Source: Clostridia bacterium
GTDB lineage: Bacteria; Bacillota; Clostridia; Caldicoprobacterales; Caldicoprobacteraceae
DNA: 64,000 nt
Assembly (NCBI GenBank): GCA_017577715.1
Contig: PKRC01000002.1
Coordinates: 124,001-188,000 of the forward strand
Reading direction: 5' to 3'
Part shown: in pieces, positions 9,403-18,398 of the stretch
Layout of the letters: each line of letters begins with the position of its first letter
Position numbering within the stretch: the first letter of the stretch is position 1
The notes under the pieces: model-generated
What the model was told of the DNA's origin: nothing
Databases searched by the model: none
What the model saw: the letters and a program-made list of their open reading frames with translations, nothing else
Program-made: the position numbers and the translations under genes

Positions 9403-10728
9403 ATGAAAAGGGCGGAAAGAAAAAGATTTATGTTGGCCTTAGTAGCAGTAATTATTATGTCGCTAGTCTTTACTTCCTGTAGTTCTAGCGAAGACGTTAA
9501 AACGGAGGACAATGGAGAGAAAAAGGAACCTATTCGCCTTACAATATGGCATCAATCTGTTGGCGATGCCGATCCTACTTCAAAGCTGATAACTGAAGCA
9601 ATTAATGAATGGAATGAAGCTCATCCTGACATTATTGTGGAAGAGGACGGCGTTACTGGTGAGCAATATAAGACGAGGATTAAGACGGCATTGGCTGCGG
9701 GAGAGGGACCGGATCTTTGCTACATGTGGGGCGGTAGTTTCGTGCAACCTTACATCGAAGCAGGTAAGTTACTGCCCATTGATGAATATGTAGATGATAC
9801 CGTATTATCAAAGCTGATAGAAGGTACAATTAATGGGTGTACGTATAATGGTAAAATTTATAGTCTTCCAATGTATACGTTTATAGCCAGTTTGTATTGT
9901 AATACGGAATTATTTGAAAAAGCAGGCGCCAAAATACCTTCAACTTATGATGAACTTGTAGATGCAGTTAAAAAATTAAGGGCTGCAGGAATTACCCCTG
10001 TCGTTTTAGGAGAGAAAGACAGATGGCCGGGTATGTATTGGTATGATATAATGGCAATGCGGCAGGCGGGGAGTGATGAAACTAAAGCTGCACTAAAAGA
10101 TCCGAGTAAGTTTAATTCGCCAGATTTTATTGAGGCTGCAAGAAAATTACAGGAATTAGTGGATCTAGGGGCATTCAATGAGAATATGTTTAGCATGAGC
10201 TTTGATGAGATGGTGACTGCATTTGCAAATGGAGAGGCTGCCATGATATATCAAGGAAACTGGATTCAAGCAGCGGTGGAAGATCCAGAATCTCCTACCA
10301 AGGGTAAAGTGGTAGCCAAGCCATTCCCAGTATTCACTGATGGCAAAGGGACTGTAACTGAATTTTATGGTGGTGCTGTAGATGGTTTTTATATCAATGC
10401 AACTACTCCTCATCCTAAAGAAGCTGCTGAGTTTCTGATATTCTTAAGCGAAAAACTTGGGAAAGGGGGGTATTTAGCTGGTGCTGGTCTACCCTGCTGG
10501 AACACTGAAGGGTTAGATACCTCCAATTTGAACCCATTGACGGTTCAGACTGCTGATTTGATGAAAACTGCTACCTCTTTTATCACATGGTGGGATAATA
10601 TCTTGCCTGCTGAGGCTTCGGAAATTCATAAGAATTTGGTTGCTGAGCTATTAGCGAAAAAGCTTACACCGGAGGAATTTTGCCAGCAGATGTCGCAAGT
10701 GGAAGGTTCTACTTTACCGTTAAATTAA
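9403..10728 (+). CDS. ABC transporter sugar-binding lipoprotein
   Basis: Extracellular solute-binding protein, family 1, which captures an oligosaccharide for the permeases downstream. An N-terminal signal ends in a lipobox (LVFTSC; Cys about residue 26), followed by a Ser/Glu-rich linker and the binding fold (IRLTIWHQSVGDADPTSKLI ... YKTRIKTALAAGEGPDLCYM). The length of 441 aa is normal. Next to a YesM/YesN pair and GH67/uxuA genes, the most likely ligand is a xylo- or aldourono-oligosaccharide; this is inference from context. Confidence 0.9.
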   Translation: MKRAERKRFMLALVAVIIMSLVFTSCSSSEDVKTEDNGEKKEPIRLTIWHQSVGDADPTSKLITEAINEWNEAHPDIIVEEDGVTGEQYKTRIKTALAAGEGPDLCYMWGGSFVQPYIEAGKLLPIDEYVDDTVLSKLIEGTINGCTYNGKIYSLPMYTFIASLYCNTELFEKAGAKIPSTYDELVDAVKKLRAAGITPVVLGEKDRWPGMYWYDIMAMRQAGSDETKAALKDPSKFNSPDFIEAARKLQELVDLGAFNENMFSMSFDEMVTAFANGEAAMIYQGNWIQAAVEDPESPTKGKVVAKPFPVFTDGKGTVTEFYGGAVDGFYINATTPHPKEAAEFLIFLSEKLGKGGYLAGAGLPCWNTEGLDTSNLNPLTVQTADLMKTATSFITWWDNILPAEASEIHKNLVAELLAKKLTPEEFCQQMSQVEGSTLPLN

Positions 10729-10742
10729 AATAGAAAATAGAC

Positions 10743-10784
10743 AAAGAGGACATCTCAATTAAAAAATTGAGATGTCCTCTTTTG
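10743..10784 (+). terminator. Strong terminator inside the ABC operon
   Basis: A perfect 18-pair inverted repeat with a 4-nt loop (10743-10782; arm core AGGACATCTCAATT) that ends in a T-rich run. It lies between the binding-protein gene and the first permease gene, and probably allows only part of transcription to continue, so that binding protein exceeds permease. Confidence 0.85.
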
Positions 10785-10860
10785 AACCTACAAATATCCA
10801 TTATAACTGTTTTTAAGGTTGGAAAGAAAAGTAATAACATGTGGTGGGGTTGATTTTACT

Positions 10861-11727
10861 ATGAATACTGTATTGTCGGATAAAAAAGCTATATGTTTTT
10901 TTGTTATTCCAACGATACTCATTTATATTGCGGTTATCTTTTTGCCGATTGTAATGTCGATAAATTATAGCATGCTTAAGTGGGATGGAATAGGGAAAGG
11001 GACATTTATTGGCTTTGGAAACTATATTGAATTGTTTTCGGATTCGAGATTCCTCAATTCTGTCGTGCATTCTTTTCTATTCGCTTTTGTGTCTATATTT
11101 ATTCAATTGCCTATTTCTTTATTGTTTGCGTTGATTCTTGCCAACGGTGTCAAAGGTGAGAAATTTTTTAGAACAGTATATTTTATTCCGGTCATCATGT
11201 CGACCGTTGTGATAGGGCAGTTATGGAGTAAAATTTATAATGCCGATTATGGATTGCTGAATACCTTTTTAAAAGCCATTGGTTTAGGTAGTTTAGCACG
11301 AGATTGGTTAGGTAGAGAGGATACGGCTTTGATTGCTTCGTTTATACCCATTCTTTGGCAGTACGTTGGATATCATATGCTGATTATGTATTCCGGAGCG
11401 AAATCTATCTCGGCAGATATTTACGAAGCTGCTAAAATTGATGGAGCTTCTGCAATTAAAACTGCTTTTAAAATAACTATTCCGTTAATGAAGCCGGTTC
11501 TTAAAGTCTCAGTGATGTTTTCTTTGATCGGATCGTTGAAAGTCTTCGATTTGATTTATGTATTGACAAAAGGGGGGCCGTTCTTTTCTACTGAAGTACC
11601 AAGTACTTATATGTATACTATTATATTTGATAGTTATAGGTATGGATATGGGAGTGCTATAGCGGTATTTATTGTTGTAGAATGTCTTGTATTGACTGTA
11701 TTATTTGATAAACTGATCAAAGTCTAA
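10861..11727 (+). CDS. ABC sugar transporter permease (MalF/UgpA type)
   Basis: Integral membrane subunit of a carbohydrate importer. Six membrane spans are expected, the first being AICFFVIPTILIYIAVIFLP. The EAA loop (YEAAKIDGASAIKTAFKITI) contacts the ATPase. The open frame can begin at TTG 10819, but ATG 10861 gives the usual short N-terminus and has a GGTGGGG stretch upstream; the choice is not certain. The gene follows the intra-operon terminator and is 28 nt before the second permease. No ATPase gene is nearby, as is usual for such operons, which share an MsmX-type ATPase. Confidence 0.9.
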   Translation: MNTVLSDKKAICFFVIPTILIYIAVIFLPIVMSINYSMLKWDGIGKGTFIGFGNYIELFSDSRFLNSVVHSFLFAFVSIFIQLPISLLFALILANGVKGEKFFRTVYFIPVIMSTVVIGQLWSKIYNADYGLLNTFLKAIGLGSLARDWLGREDTALIASFIPILWQYVGYHMLIMYSGAKSISADIYEAAKIDGASAIKTAFKITIPLMKPVLKVSVMFSLIGSLKVFDLIYVLTKGGPFFSTEVPSTYMYTIIFDSYRYGYGSAIAVFIVVECLVLTVLFDKLIKV

Positions 11728-11755
11728 CAATAATTATTAGGAGTGGTTGACAGGG

Positions 11756-12634
11756 ATGGATGGCGTGAAGTCTAGGTCAAATAACATAAACAGGCGAGGG
11801 AAAAAACACCGGGTCAGAATTGGTAATATAGTGCTGATGATCTTTTTATCTCTTTATGCGTTAATTCAAATATATCCGTTAGTTTGGTTAATACTGTTTT
11901 CATTTAAAAATAATACCGAAATTTTTGGCGGGAATGTAGCTGGTTTACCGAAGGTGTGGAGATGGTCTAATTATGAAAGTGCTATTAGGCAGGCAAATGT
12001 ACTGCTTTATTTGAGAAATAGTGTAATTGTAACAGCAGCAACCATATTCTTTGTTATTATGCTGGCGTCAATGGCTGCGTTTGCAATTGGCAGAATGAAA
12101 TGGAAACTTAGCAATACCACTTATATTCTAATTGCTCTAGGGATGATGGTACCTATTCATGCCGCGTTGTTGCCTTTATTTATAGTGATGAAAAATTTGA
12201 ATCTTTTAAATACTTTTTGGGCACTAATTATACCTTATACTGCTTTTGGGCTTCCGGTCGCGGTATCAATATTTGTCAGCTTTATGAAAAGTATTCCGCG
12301 TGAATTAGATGAAGCAGCAGCGATTGAGGGTTGCAATATTTATCAAATTTATTATAAAGTTATTCTTCCATTATTAAGGCCGGCAATAGCTACTGTGGCA
12401 ATCTTTACGTTTATTTCTTCGTGGAATGAATTGATGTTTGCAATCACATTTATAAATAAAAAGCCGTTTAAAACTTTGCCTGTAGGTATTATGTCTATGG
12501 TAGGAACGTACGTCACCAAATGGGGTGAAATTGGCGCCGGGCTTGTTATTGCAACCATACCTACAATTATCGTTTATCTTCTTCTAAGTGATCAGGTGCA
12601 AAAGAGTATTATCGCCGGTGCCATAAAAGGTTAG
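11756..12634 (+). CDS. ABC sugar transporter permease (MalG/UgpE type)
   Basis: Second membrane subunit of the importer. A basic N-terminus (KSRSNNINRRGKKHR) is followed by spans starting at IVLMIFLSLYALIQIYPLVW. The EAA loop reads ELDEAAAIEGCNIYQIYYKV, and the C-terminus AGAIKG is typical of the subfamily. An in-frame TTG lies at 11747, but ATG 11756 has AGGAG at a workable distance. It ends the operon. Codon use is AT-rich like the preceding four genes and unlike uxuA/aguA. Confidence 0.9.
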   Translation: MDGVKSRSNNINRRGKKHRVRIGNIVLMIFLSLYALIQIYPLVWLILFSFKNNTEIFGGNVAGLPKVWRWSNYESAIRQANVLLYLRNSVIVTAATIFFVIMLASMAAFAIGRMKWKLSNTTYILIALGMMVPIHAALLPLFIVMKNLNLLNTFWALIIPYTAFGLPVAVSIFVSFMKSIPRELDEAAAIEGCNIYQIYYKVILPLLRPAIATVAIFTFISSWNELMFAITFINKKPFKTLPVGIMSMVGTYVTKWGEIGAGLVIATIPTIIVYLLLSDQVQKSIIAGAIKG

Positions 12635-13023
12635 GCTTTAACTCCCGTTTTGATTTCCTTATAGCGCGATAGCTGAAACGTTTGTGGCTAGGCCGGCGAT
12701 CTCTGGTGGAGATTTTATACCCGTCTATAATAGTTAAGACCATTGATAAGTTAGTTAAATATTAATCGCTAATTCCAAATTTATCGAAAATTGGATGAGA
12801 TAACAGGGACGAAAGTGGCCGACTTGCTCGACCCGGTTTTTGACTGTTGTGAGACGCAGACCAAAGATTGCTCCAACGGTTGTTGGAGCAATCTTTTTAT
12901 GATGCACTTCCCTTAAATGAAGATTTTGTCAATAACAATGGAGTAGATAAGGGTAAGTTGACTTTTGAGCAGCATAAATTTATCTATGGTTTTGCAAGCT
13001 AAGGCAAGCGTGGAGAGGAATAG
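12635..13023. other. Intergenic region with gene remnants
   Basis: No intact gene. A short open stretch around 12792-12860 could be the tail of a lost gene, but I recognise no family. It ends in the terminator at 12863-12899. Confidence 0.35.
12863..12899 (+). terminator. Rho-independent terminator
   Basis: Fifteen perfect pairs (AAAGATTGCTCCAAC with GTTGGAGCAATCTTT), loop GGTT, then a T run. It closes the region downstream of the sugar importer and may end that operon some 230 nt after the last gene. Confidence 0.85.
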
Positions 13024-13200
13024 ATGGAAAGGTGGATCATATTATTCAAGTTGAGTACGATTTTTTACTGCCGCATTAAATTTGTCCTGAGAACGGCAGA
13101 CAATATGGCTTTTATTGCATTGGCCATTTTGATCTATGCATTGTTGAACATGCTCTATTACATATTAAAAATCCATGGTATGGAAAATACTTCTCAATAA
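13024..13200 (+). CDS. Small membrane protein, 58 aa
   Basis: A short gene with ATG at 13024, a good ribosome site (GAGAGG, 5 nt upstream) and its own long-loop terminator downstream. The protein starts MERWIILFKLSTIFYCRIKF, has a basic patch (CRIKFVLR) and then one clear membrane span (MAFIALAILIYALLNMLYYI), and ends with a short polar tail. I do not recognise a family. A single-span small protein with an own transcription unit could be a regulator of a membrane partner or a toxin-like peptide; neither is shown. Confidence 0.55.
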   Translation: MERWIILFKLSTIFYCRIKFVLRTADNMAFIALAILIYALLNMLYYILKIHGMENTSQ

Positions 13201-13210
13201 GTGAAGAGTG

Positions 13211-13299
13211 AAGACGACAGAGTAGAAGCAAAGTTATAAACAAAATATAAATGCGTAATAAGAAGTTAAAGTGGGCGATTTTACTCTGTTGTCTTTTTT
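13211..13299 (+). terminator. Long-loop stem with T tract
   Basis: AAGACGACAGAGTA (13211-13224) pairs with TACTCTGTTGTCTT (13282-13295; one G-T pair) and is followed by a T run. The 57-nt loop is unusually large for a terminator. It would end transcription of the 58-aa gene. Confidence 0.6.
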
Positions 13300-13444
13300 A
13301 TATTGGCAACTTTCTGGCTTTGAGGCTTAAACGAGTTATTTTTTGCATCATGCTGAATGTCTCCTCTCGCACATGTATGCTATTATTCGAAATAATAGTT
13401 TCAATATAACATTTGTTGTGAAATAACAATATTGAGTTGGCTTA

Positions 13445-13512
13445 TTGACAGATGAAGAAGCTGAAAGTTATAATTATACTGTAACCCCACCCTAGGTGGG
13501 ATAGGGTGACAC
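13445..13512 (+). promoter_or_regulatory. copA promoter with CsoR-like operator
   Basis: A strong promoter (TTGACA 13445-13450, 18-nt spacer, TATAAT 13469-13474) is followed at the expected start of transcription by a GC-rich dyad (GTAACCCCACC, then GGTGGGATAGGGTGAC; 13481-13506). CsoR operators have this C-tract/G-tract form, and a csoR gene lies 3.8 kb downstream. Copper binding to CsoR would release the repressor. A mini-frame of nine codons (13525-13554) with GGGAGAGG before its ATG lies in the leader, which runs 200 nt to copA; its role is open. Confidence 0.7.
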
Positions 13513-13716
13513 AAGGGAGAGGTTATGTTAGAGATCATGAAGCAGTTGCAATAGGGTAATAATTATATTACGAATCGCAGAATATCATACATGCTATGAG
13601 TAGCTATTGGATGGTCGCAATCATGTTGCTATTATAGAGCTGCCACTATAATGGTTTGACTGGAATCCCAGTTTAGCCATAATAGGAAAATATTAAGGAG
13701 GTGGAAGGAAGGGTAT

Positions 13717-16182
13717 ATGGCAAAGAAAACTTTGAGCATCACAGGGATGACCTGCACGGCATGCGCCAGGGCAGTGGAAAGAAGCGTAAGCAGAATAGAT
13801 GGTGTAAAGTCGGTCAGCGTGAATTTTGCCACCGAAAAGCTGACGGTGGAGTTTGATGAAGGCAAAGTGGATTTGAGCAGGATAAGAGAGGCGGTTGAAA
13901 AGGCCGGATATGGAGTGCAGGAGGATGAGGAGCCAAGCATCAGAGAGGTTATTATTCCTATAGCGGGAATGACATGTGCCGCCTGTACAAAAGCGGTTGA
14001 AAGGGCTATAAAGAGGCTACCTGGCGTTGACGAGGTAAGCGTCAATCTGGCCACCGAAAAGGCTAGGGTGGTATACAATCCTGCCAAGGTGAGGATGTCG
14101 GAGATAAAGCATGCCATAGTTAAGGCAGGATATAAACCGCTGGATATTGAAGAGGAGGAGCAACGGGTCGACAAAGAGAGGCTGCGCCGCCAAAGGGAAA
14201 TTAGGAGCTTGAGGACCAGGTTGGTAGTATCCATAATATTTACGGTGCCGCTTCTGTACATCGCAATGGGGCATATGCTGGGGCTGCCGTTGCCCGAGGT
14301 TATCATGCCCGATATGCATCCCTTGAATTTTGCAATGGTTCAGCTACTGCTCACCCTCCCTATTGTGGTTGCGGGCTATAGATTTTATACGGTGGGTTTT
14401 AGTAACCTGATAAGGCGCCACCCAAATATGGATTCGTTAATAGCGGTGGGTACCAGCGCGGCGTTTGTGTACGGCGTTTATGCCATATTTAGGATAGCCT
14501 CCGGGTATACCGAATATGCCGAGAACTTGTATTTTGAAACCGCCGGCGTCATAATTGCGCTGATTTTGCTTGGTAAATACCTGGAGTCCATTGCGAAGGG
14601 CAAGACCTCTGAGGCCATAAGAAGGCTTATGGACCTTTCGCCCAGGACAGCGATGGTCATACATGAGGGCAAGGAATTGACCATCCCGGTCGAAGAAGTC
14701 GAGGTAGGGGATATATTGATTGTGAGGCCGGGGGATAGGATTCCGGTTGACGGGGAAGTTATAGAAGGAAGGACCTCGGTGGATGAATCCATGCTGACCG
14801 GCGAGAGCATTCCGGTGGAGAAGGTTCCTGGCAGCAAAGTGGTAGGGGGCAGTATAAACAAGAACGGTACCATAAAGATGAAGGCCACAAAAGTAGGCAA
14901 GGATACCGTTTTAGCCCAGATTATAAAGCTGGTGGAGGAAGCACAGGGTTCCAAGGCGCCCATAGCCAAGCTGGCCGATGTCATATCCGGATACTTTGTG
15001 CCGGTGGTCATCGCCATTGCCGTTGTCGCGGCCGTGGCCTGGGCACTGTCTGGAGAATCGGCGATTTTCTCGCTCACAATATTCATATCGGTATTGGTCA
15101 TAGCCTGTCCCTGTGCTCTGGGCCTTGCAACTCCCACCGCCATCATGGTGGGTACTGGCAAAGGCGCCGAATACGGTATACTGATAAAGGGTGGAGAAGC
15201 CCTTGAAACGGCGCACAGGATAGATACGGTTGTGTTGGATAAGACTGGCACCATCACCGAAGGCAAGCCCCAGGTGACGGATATCGTAACCAACGGTTTG
15301 ATCAGCGAGGATGAGCTGCTGCGCCTGTCGGCTTCTGCCGAAGTAGCGTCCGAGCATCCACTGGGTGAGGCCATTGTAAGAAGCGCCAGGGAGAGGAACA
15401 TGGAGCTTGCTTGGGTAGAAAGCTTTGAAGCCATCCCGGGTCAGGGCATCGAGGTAGTCACCCAGGGCAAGCAGGTCCTTTTGGGCAACAGGAAGCTCAT
15501 GGAGGATAGAAATGTCGAGATTACGCTTCAGCAGGAGTACGACAGATTGGCCGCAGAGGGCAAGACGCCCATGTTTATCGCCGTGGATGGTAAGCTTGCC
15601 GGCATCATAGCGGTATCCGATGTCATAAAGCCTACAAGCAGGAAAGCGGTAGAACAGCTTCACAAAATGGGCATAAAGGTGGTAATGATAACCGGGGATA
15701 ACGCTCGAACCGCTCAGGCCATAGCCAAGCAGGTGGGTATAGACATGGTGCTGGCCGAGGTGCTGCCTCAGGATAAGGCCAACGAGGTCAAAAGGCTTCA
15801 GGAACAGGGCAGGAAGGTTGCGATGGTGGGTGACGGCATCAATGACGCTCCGGCTTTGGTGCAAGCGGATGTGGGGATCGCCATAGGGTCGGGTACCGAT
15901 GTGGCCATGGAATCGGCCGATATAGTTCTCATGAAAAGCGATTTGATGGATGTCCTGGCTGCCATACAGCTCAGCAAGGCAACTATCAGAAATATAAAGC
16001 AAAACCTGTTCTGGGCGTTTGCGTACAACACTGCCGGCATTCCAATAGCGGCCGGATTCTTGCACCTGTTTGGTGGACCTTTGCTGAACCCCATGATAGC
16101 GGCATCGGCCATGGCATTAAGCTCGGTATCGGTTGTGACAAACGCCTTGAGGCTTAAGAGGTTTAAACCCAGACTGGATTGA
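13717..16182 (+). CDS. copA: Copper-exporting P1B-type ATPase
   Basis: Inner-membrane ATPase that pumps Cu(I) out of the cytoplasm. There are two N-terminal heavy-metal-associated domains with GMTCTAC and GMTCAAC metal sites (about residues 7-13 and 85-91), then eight membrane spans. The CPC ion motif is at residues 464-466, the TGES actuator motif follows the fourth span, the phosphorylated Asp is residue 508 in DKTGT, and the SEHPLG and GDGINDAP motifs are present. The length of 821 aa is typical of CopA with two metal domains. A GGAGGTGGAAGGAAGG stretch precedes the ATG. It is followed by copZ, and both are probably under CsoR. Confidence 0.96.
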   Translation: MAKKTLSITGMTCTACARAVERSVSRIDGVKSVSVNFATEKLTVEFDEGKVDLSRIREAVEKAGYGVQEDEEPSIREVIIPIAGMTCAACTKAVERAIKRLPGVDEVSVNLATEKARVVYNPAKVRMSEIKHAIVKAGYKPLDIEEEEQRVDKERLRRQREIRSLRTRLVVSIIFTVPLLYIAMGHMLGLPLPEVIMPDMHPLNFAMVQLLLTLPIVVAGYRFYTVGFSNLIRRHPNMDSLIAVGTSAAFVYGVYAIFRIASGYTEYAENLYFETAGVIIALILLGKYLESIAKGKTSEAIRRLMDLSPRTAMVIHEGKELTIPVEEVEVGDILIVRPGDRIPVDGEVIEGRTSVDESMLTGESIPVEKVPGSKVVGGSINKNGTIKMKATKVGKDTVLAQIIKLVEEAQGSKAPIAKLADVISGYFVPVVIAIAVVAAVAWALSGESAIFSLTIFISVLVIACPCALGLATPTAIMVGTGKGAEYGILIKGGEALETAHRIDTVVLDKTGTITEGKPQVTDIVTNGLISEDELLRLSASAEVASEHPLGEAIVRSARERNMELAWVESFEAIPGQGIEVVTQGKQVLLGNRKLMEDRNVEITLQQEYDRLAAEGKTPMFIAVDGKLAGIIAVSDVIKPTSRKAVEQLHKMGIKVVMITGDNARTAQAIAKQVGIDMVLAEVLPQDKANEVKRLQEQGRKVAMVGDGINDAPALVQADVGIAIGSGTDVAMESADIVLMKSDLMDVLAAIQLSKATIRNIKQNLFWAFAYNTAGIPIAAGFLHLFGGPLLNPMIAASAMALSSVSVVTNALRLKRFKPRLD

Positions 16183-16323
16183 TACGCATGATTTTCGGTA
16201 AGCCACCCAACGTATTGCTTGCTTTGAGGATTATGCTGGATTTGTAGATCATCAAATCGCAGAGCAAAAAGATTACAAATGATCAAAGATTGGTATAGAA
16301 AATTTTAGAAAGGGGGTGTTTTT

Positions 16324-16533
16324 GTGAAGAAGAAAATATATATCGAAGGGATGTCCTGCCAGCACTGCGTAAATCACGTTACAGAAGCGCTCAAAGAAAT
16401 ACCTGGCGTGAAAACGGTTGACGTGGATTTAAAGGGGAAATATGCCATTGTTGAAGCAGACCGCCAAATCGATGACGGTGAAATAAAGAATGCTATAGAA
16501 GAAGCAGGATACGAGGTTGTGAAGATAGAATAG
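16324..16533 (+). CDS. copZ: Copper chaperone
   Basis: A 69-aa heavy-metal-associated domain protein that carries Cu(I) to CopA. The metal site is MSCQHC (Cys about 12 and 15), in a beta-alpha-beta-beta-alpha-beta pattern. It starts at GTG 16324 with AAAGGGGGTG upstream. It lies 141 nt after copA on the same strand and is followed by a stem-loop. Confidence 0.94.
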   Translation: MKKKIYIEGMSCQHCVNHVTEALKEIPGVKTVDVDLKGKYAIVEADRQIDDGEIKNAIEEAGYEVVKIE

Positions 16534-16593
16534 TTTTGTGTGTACACAGGTTTATTTATTATCGATTTATTTTTGTTGGCAATCGGTTTATTG

Positions 16594-16633
16594 TAACCCG
16601 TAAGCCTGGAGGGTCTCCCGAGCTTACGGGTTA
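16594..16633. terminator. Stem-loop between copZ and bioY
   Basis: Twelve perfect pairs (TAACCCGTAAGC with GCTTACGGGTTA) and a 16-nt loop, between two converging genes. Neither side has a clean T run, so this is a possible two-way terminator of moderate strength. Confidence 0.55.
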
Positions 16634-16647
16634 AAGATTCAGTTAAG

Positions 16648-17187
16648 CTAACCATTGATATTAACGCCTGCCCTGGGTAGTGCCCTGTCTATGTATTTTG
16701 ACAAAACGATGGCTATGACGCCTTTTAGTATATCCAAGGGAATGAAGGGCAAGGTGCCGACCGCCAAGGCCTCATCTATGGATAATTTGGTTGTAAAAGC
16801 CAACTGCACCGTTCCGGTGAAATATATTATGACTAGAGAAACCAGCAGCCCTAAAATCTTACCTTTTAAATCGAATTTGGCGAGTTCTACAACGTATCCG
16901 CCAACTAATCCGCTTATAACGAACCCTGCAATGTATCCGCCCGTTGGCCCCAGTATGATGCCTATGCCCCCCTGAGCTTGAGCAAACACCGGCAGTCCTA
17001 TAGCTCCCAGAAGTAAATATGTAAGCATTCCCCAAAATGCCTTTTTGCCCAACAAAAATATGCCTAAAAAAACTCCGAAGACCTGGAGAGTAAAGGGAAC
17101 ACCGCCGGGAAGGGGTATGGCAATTTGGGCTAAGACGGCTGTGATGGTTGCCAGCAAGGCAGCTTGTACTACGGTTCTGATTGTCAA
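16648..17187 (-). CDS. bioY: Biotin transporter BioY
   Basis: Substrate-binding membrane subunit (S component) for biotin of an ECF-type importer. The 179-aa protein shows the family blocks: IPLPGGVPFTLQVFGVFLG near the N-terminus, GPTGGYIAGFVISG in the middle, and LPFIPLDILKGVIAIVLS near the C-terminus, with six hydrophobic segments. It is read from the minus strand between copZ and csoR, with AGGTG before the start. ECF ATPase and T-component genes are not in the window, so it would work alone or with shared ones. Confidence 0.94.
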   Translation of the reverse strand: MTIRTVVQAALLATITAVLAQIAIPLPGGVPFTLQVFGVFLGIFLLGKKAFWGMLTYLLLGAIGLPVFAQAQGGIGIILGPTGGYIAGFVISGLVGGYVVELAKFDLKGKILGLLVSLVIIYFTGTVQLAFTTKLSIDEALAVGTLPFIPLDILKGVIAIVLSKYIDRALPRAGVNING

Positions 17188-17333
17188 CTTATAACACCTC
17201 CATGGTTTACAATTTATTTATAAAATACTCTAGATGATAAGAAAAGTCAATAGAAAGTTAATGAGCAAGATGTCATAAATGGTATAAAATATGATAAAAT
17301 GTATTTGGATTGACTGATACGGGAGTGAGCGTT

Positions 17334-17600
17334 ATGGATGACAATACGAGAACGCTGGTGCTCAATCTTTTGAAGACCTCAAGAGGTCAGATCGATGGCA
17401 TAATCAAAATGGTGGAGGAGGACCGGTACTGCGTCGAAATATCCAAGCAGATACTGGCAGTACAGGCTTTGCTCAAAAAGGCAAATTTGAAAATAATAGA
17501 TCAGCACATAAAGCACTGCGTTAGGCAAGCATTCACCGAGGGTCACGGTGAGGAAAAGGTGAATGAGATAATGGAGCTCATCGACAAGTATGCCAAGTAG
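17334..17600 (+). CDS. csoR: Copper-sensing repressor CsoR
   Basis: Cu(I)-responsive all-helical DNA-binding repressor. The family Cys-His-Cys metal triad is present: Cys33 (DRYCVE), His58 and Cys62 (DQHIKHC). The length of 88 aa is normal from ATG 17334, which has GGGAGTGAG about 8 nt upstream; an in-frame TTG at 17310 is less likely. The probable target is the GC-rich dyad in the copA promoter at 13481-13506. It is divergent from bioY, whose start is 147 nt away. Confidence 0.94.
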   Translation: MDDNTRTLVLNLLKTSRGQIDGIIKMVEEDRYCVEISKQILAVQALLKKANLKIIDQHIKHCVRQAFTEGHGEEKVNEIMELIDKYAK

Positions 17601-17806
17601 CGTGTTTGATGGCTTTATTTATCATGCTATCGTGCTCTCTTTGAATGTTACTTGGATATATATCTCTTCCCATGAGGGGCGAAGGAATTTGCTACTGCGC
17701 TTTACTGGATTTTAATGGGATTATAGTGATGGCGGCGAAAACGCAATAACACTGGTTGTTTTGTACGCAAAATATTGACAATACTTTTTGTTGGAGGGAT
17801 ACGTCT

Positions 17807-18337
17807 ATGGAAAAGGTCATACACGGCGTGAAGATCGAGTGCGTTCAGGGGGATATAACCAAACAGGAAGGTTTTGATGCAATAGTGAATGCGGCCAATG
17901 CTCAGCTCATGCCTGGAGGAGGCGTGGCCGGTGCTATTCACCGCGCAGCAGGGCCCGGCCTTGCGGAGGAGTGCAAGCCTTTGGCACCCATAAAGCCCGG
18001 ACAGGCGGTTATAACCGGTGGACACAACCTGCCCAACCGCTATGTTATCCACTGCTTGGGGCCGGTATATGGCGTTGACCAGCCTTCTGATAAGCTGCTG
18101 GCTGACTGTTATAGAAACGCGCTGAAGTTGGCCGAGCAGCACGGCATAACCTCCATAGCTTTTCCTGCCATTTCAACCGGCATATTCGGATATCCCATGG
18201 AGGAAGCCGCCAGGGTAGCGTTTGAAGCGATATTTGAGCTGATTCCTTCGCTTAAATCGGTCAAGGTAATCAGGTTTGTCCTGTGGGATAGGGAGGCACT
18301 GGAGATTCATGAGAGGGTGTTGGGGGATATGTTTTGA
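17807..18337 (+). CDS. Macro-domain protein (O-acetyl-ADP-ribose deacetylase-like)
   Basis: ADP-ribose-binding macro domain that covers the whole 176-aa protein. Visible are the binding loop GDITKQEGFDAIVNAANAQL, the glycine-rich GGGVAGAIHRAAG and the second loop AISTGIFGYP. Family members remove the acetyl group from O-acetyl-ADP-ribose or ADP-ribose from proteins. Start at ATG 17807 with GGAGGG 8 nt upstream; the open frame runs further upstream without a credible start. It stands alone just before the defence operon; a link to it is possible but unproven. Confidence 0.9.
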   Translation: MEKVIHGVKIECVQGDITKQEGFDAIVNAANAQLMPGGGVAGAIHRAAGPGLAEECKPLAPIKPGQAVITGGHNLPNRYVIHCLGPVYGVDQPSDKLLADCYRNALKLAEQHGITSIAFPAISTGIFGYPMEEAARVAFEAIFELIPSLKSVKVIRFVLWDREALEIHERVLGDMF

Positions 18338-18398
18338 TTACGTCAGGTTCTTCAATTCTCATTTTGAGCAATTCGCCTTTGTTCTTACTGGAGAAAGT

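Noticed and set aside
14911..16065. Long minus-strand open frame of 384 codons inside copA
   Set aside because: Mirror frame of a P-type ATPase gene with all motifs intact.
17756..17806. Upstream extension of the macro-domain gene
   Set aside because: The family N-terminus and the GGAGGG site both support the ATG at 17807.
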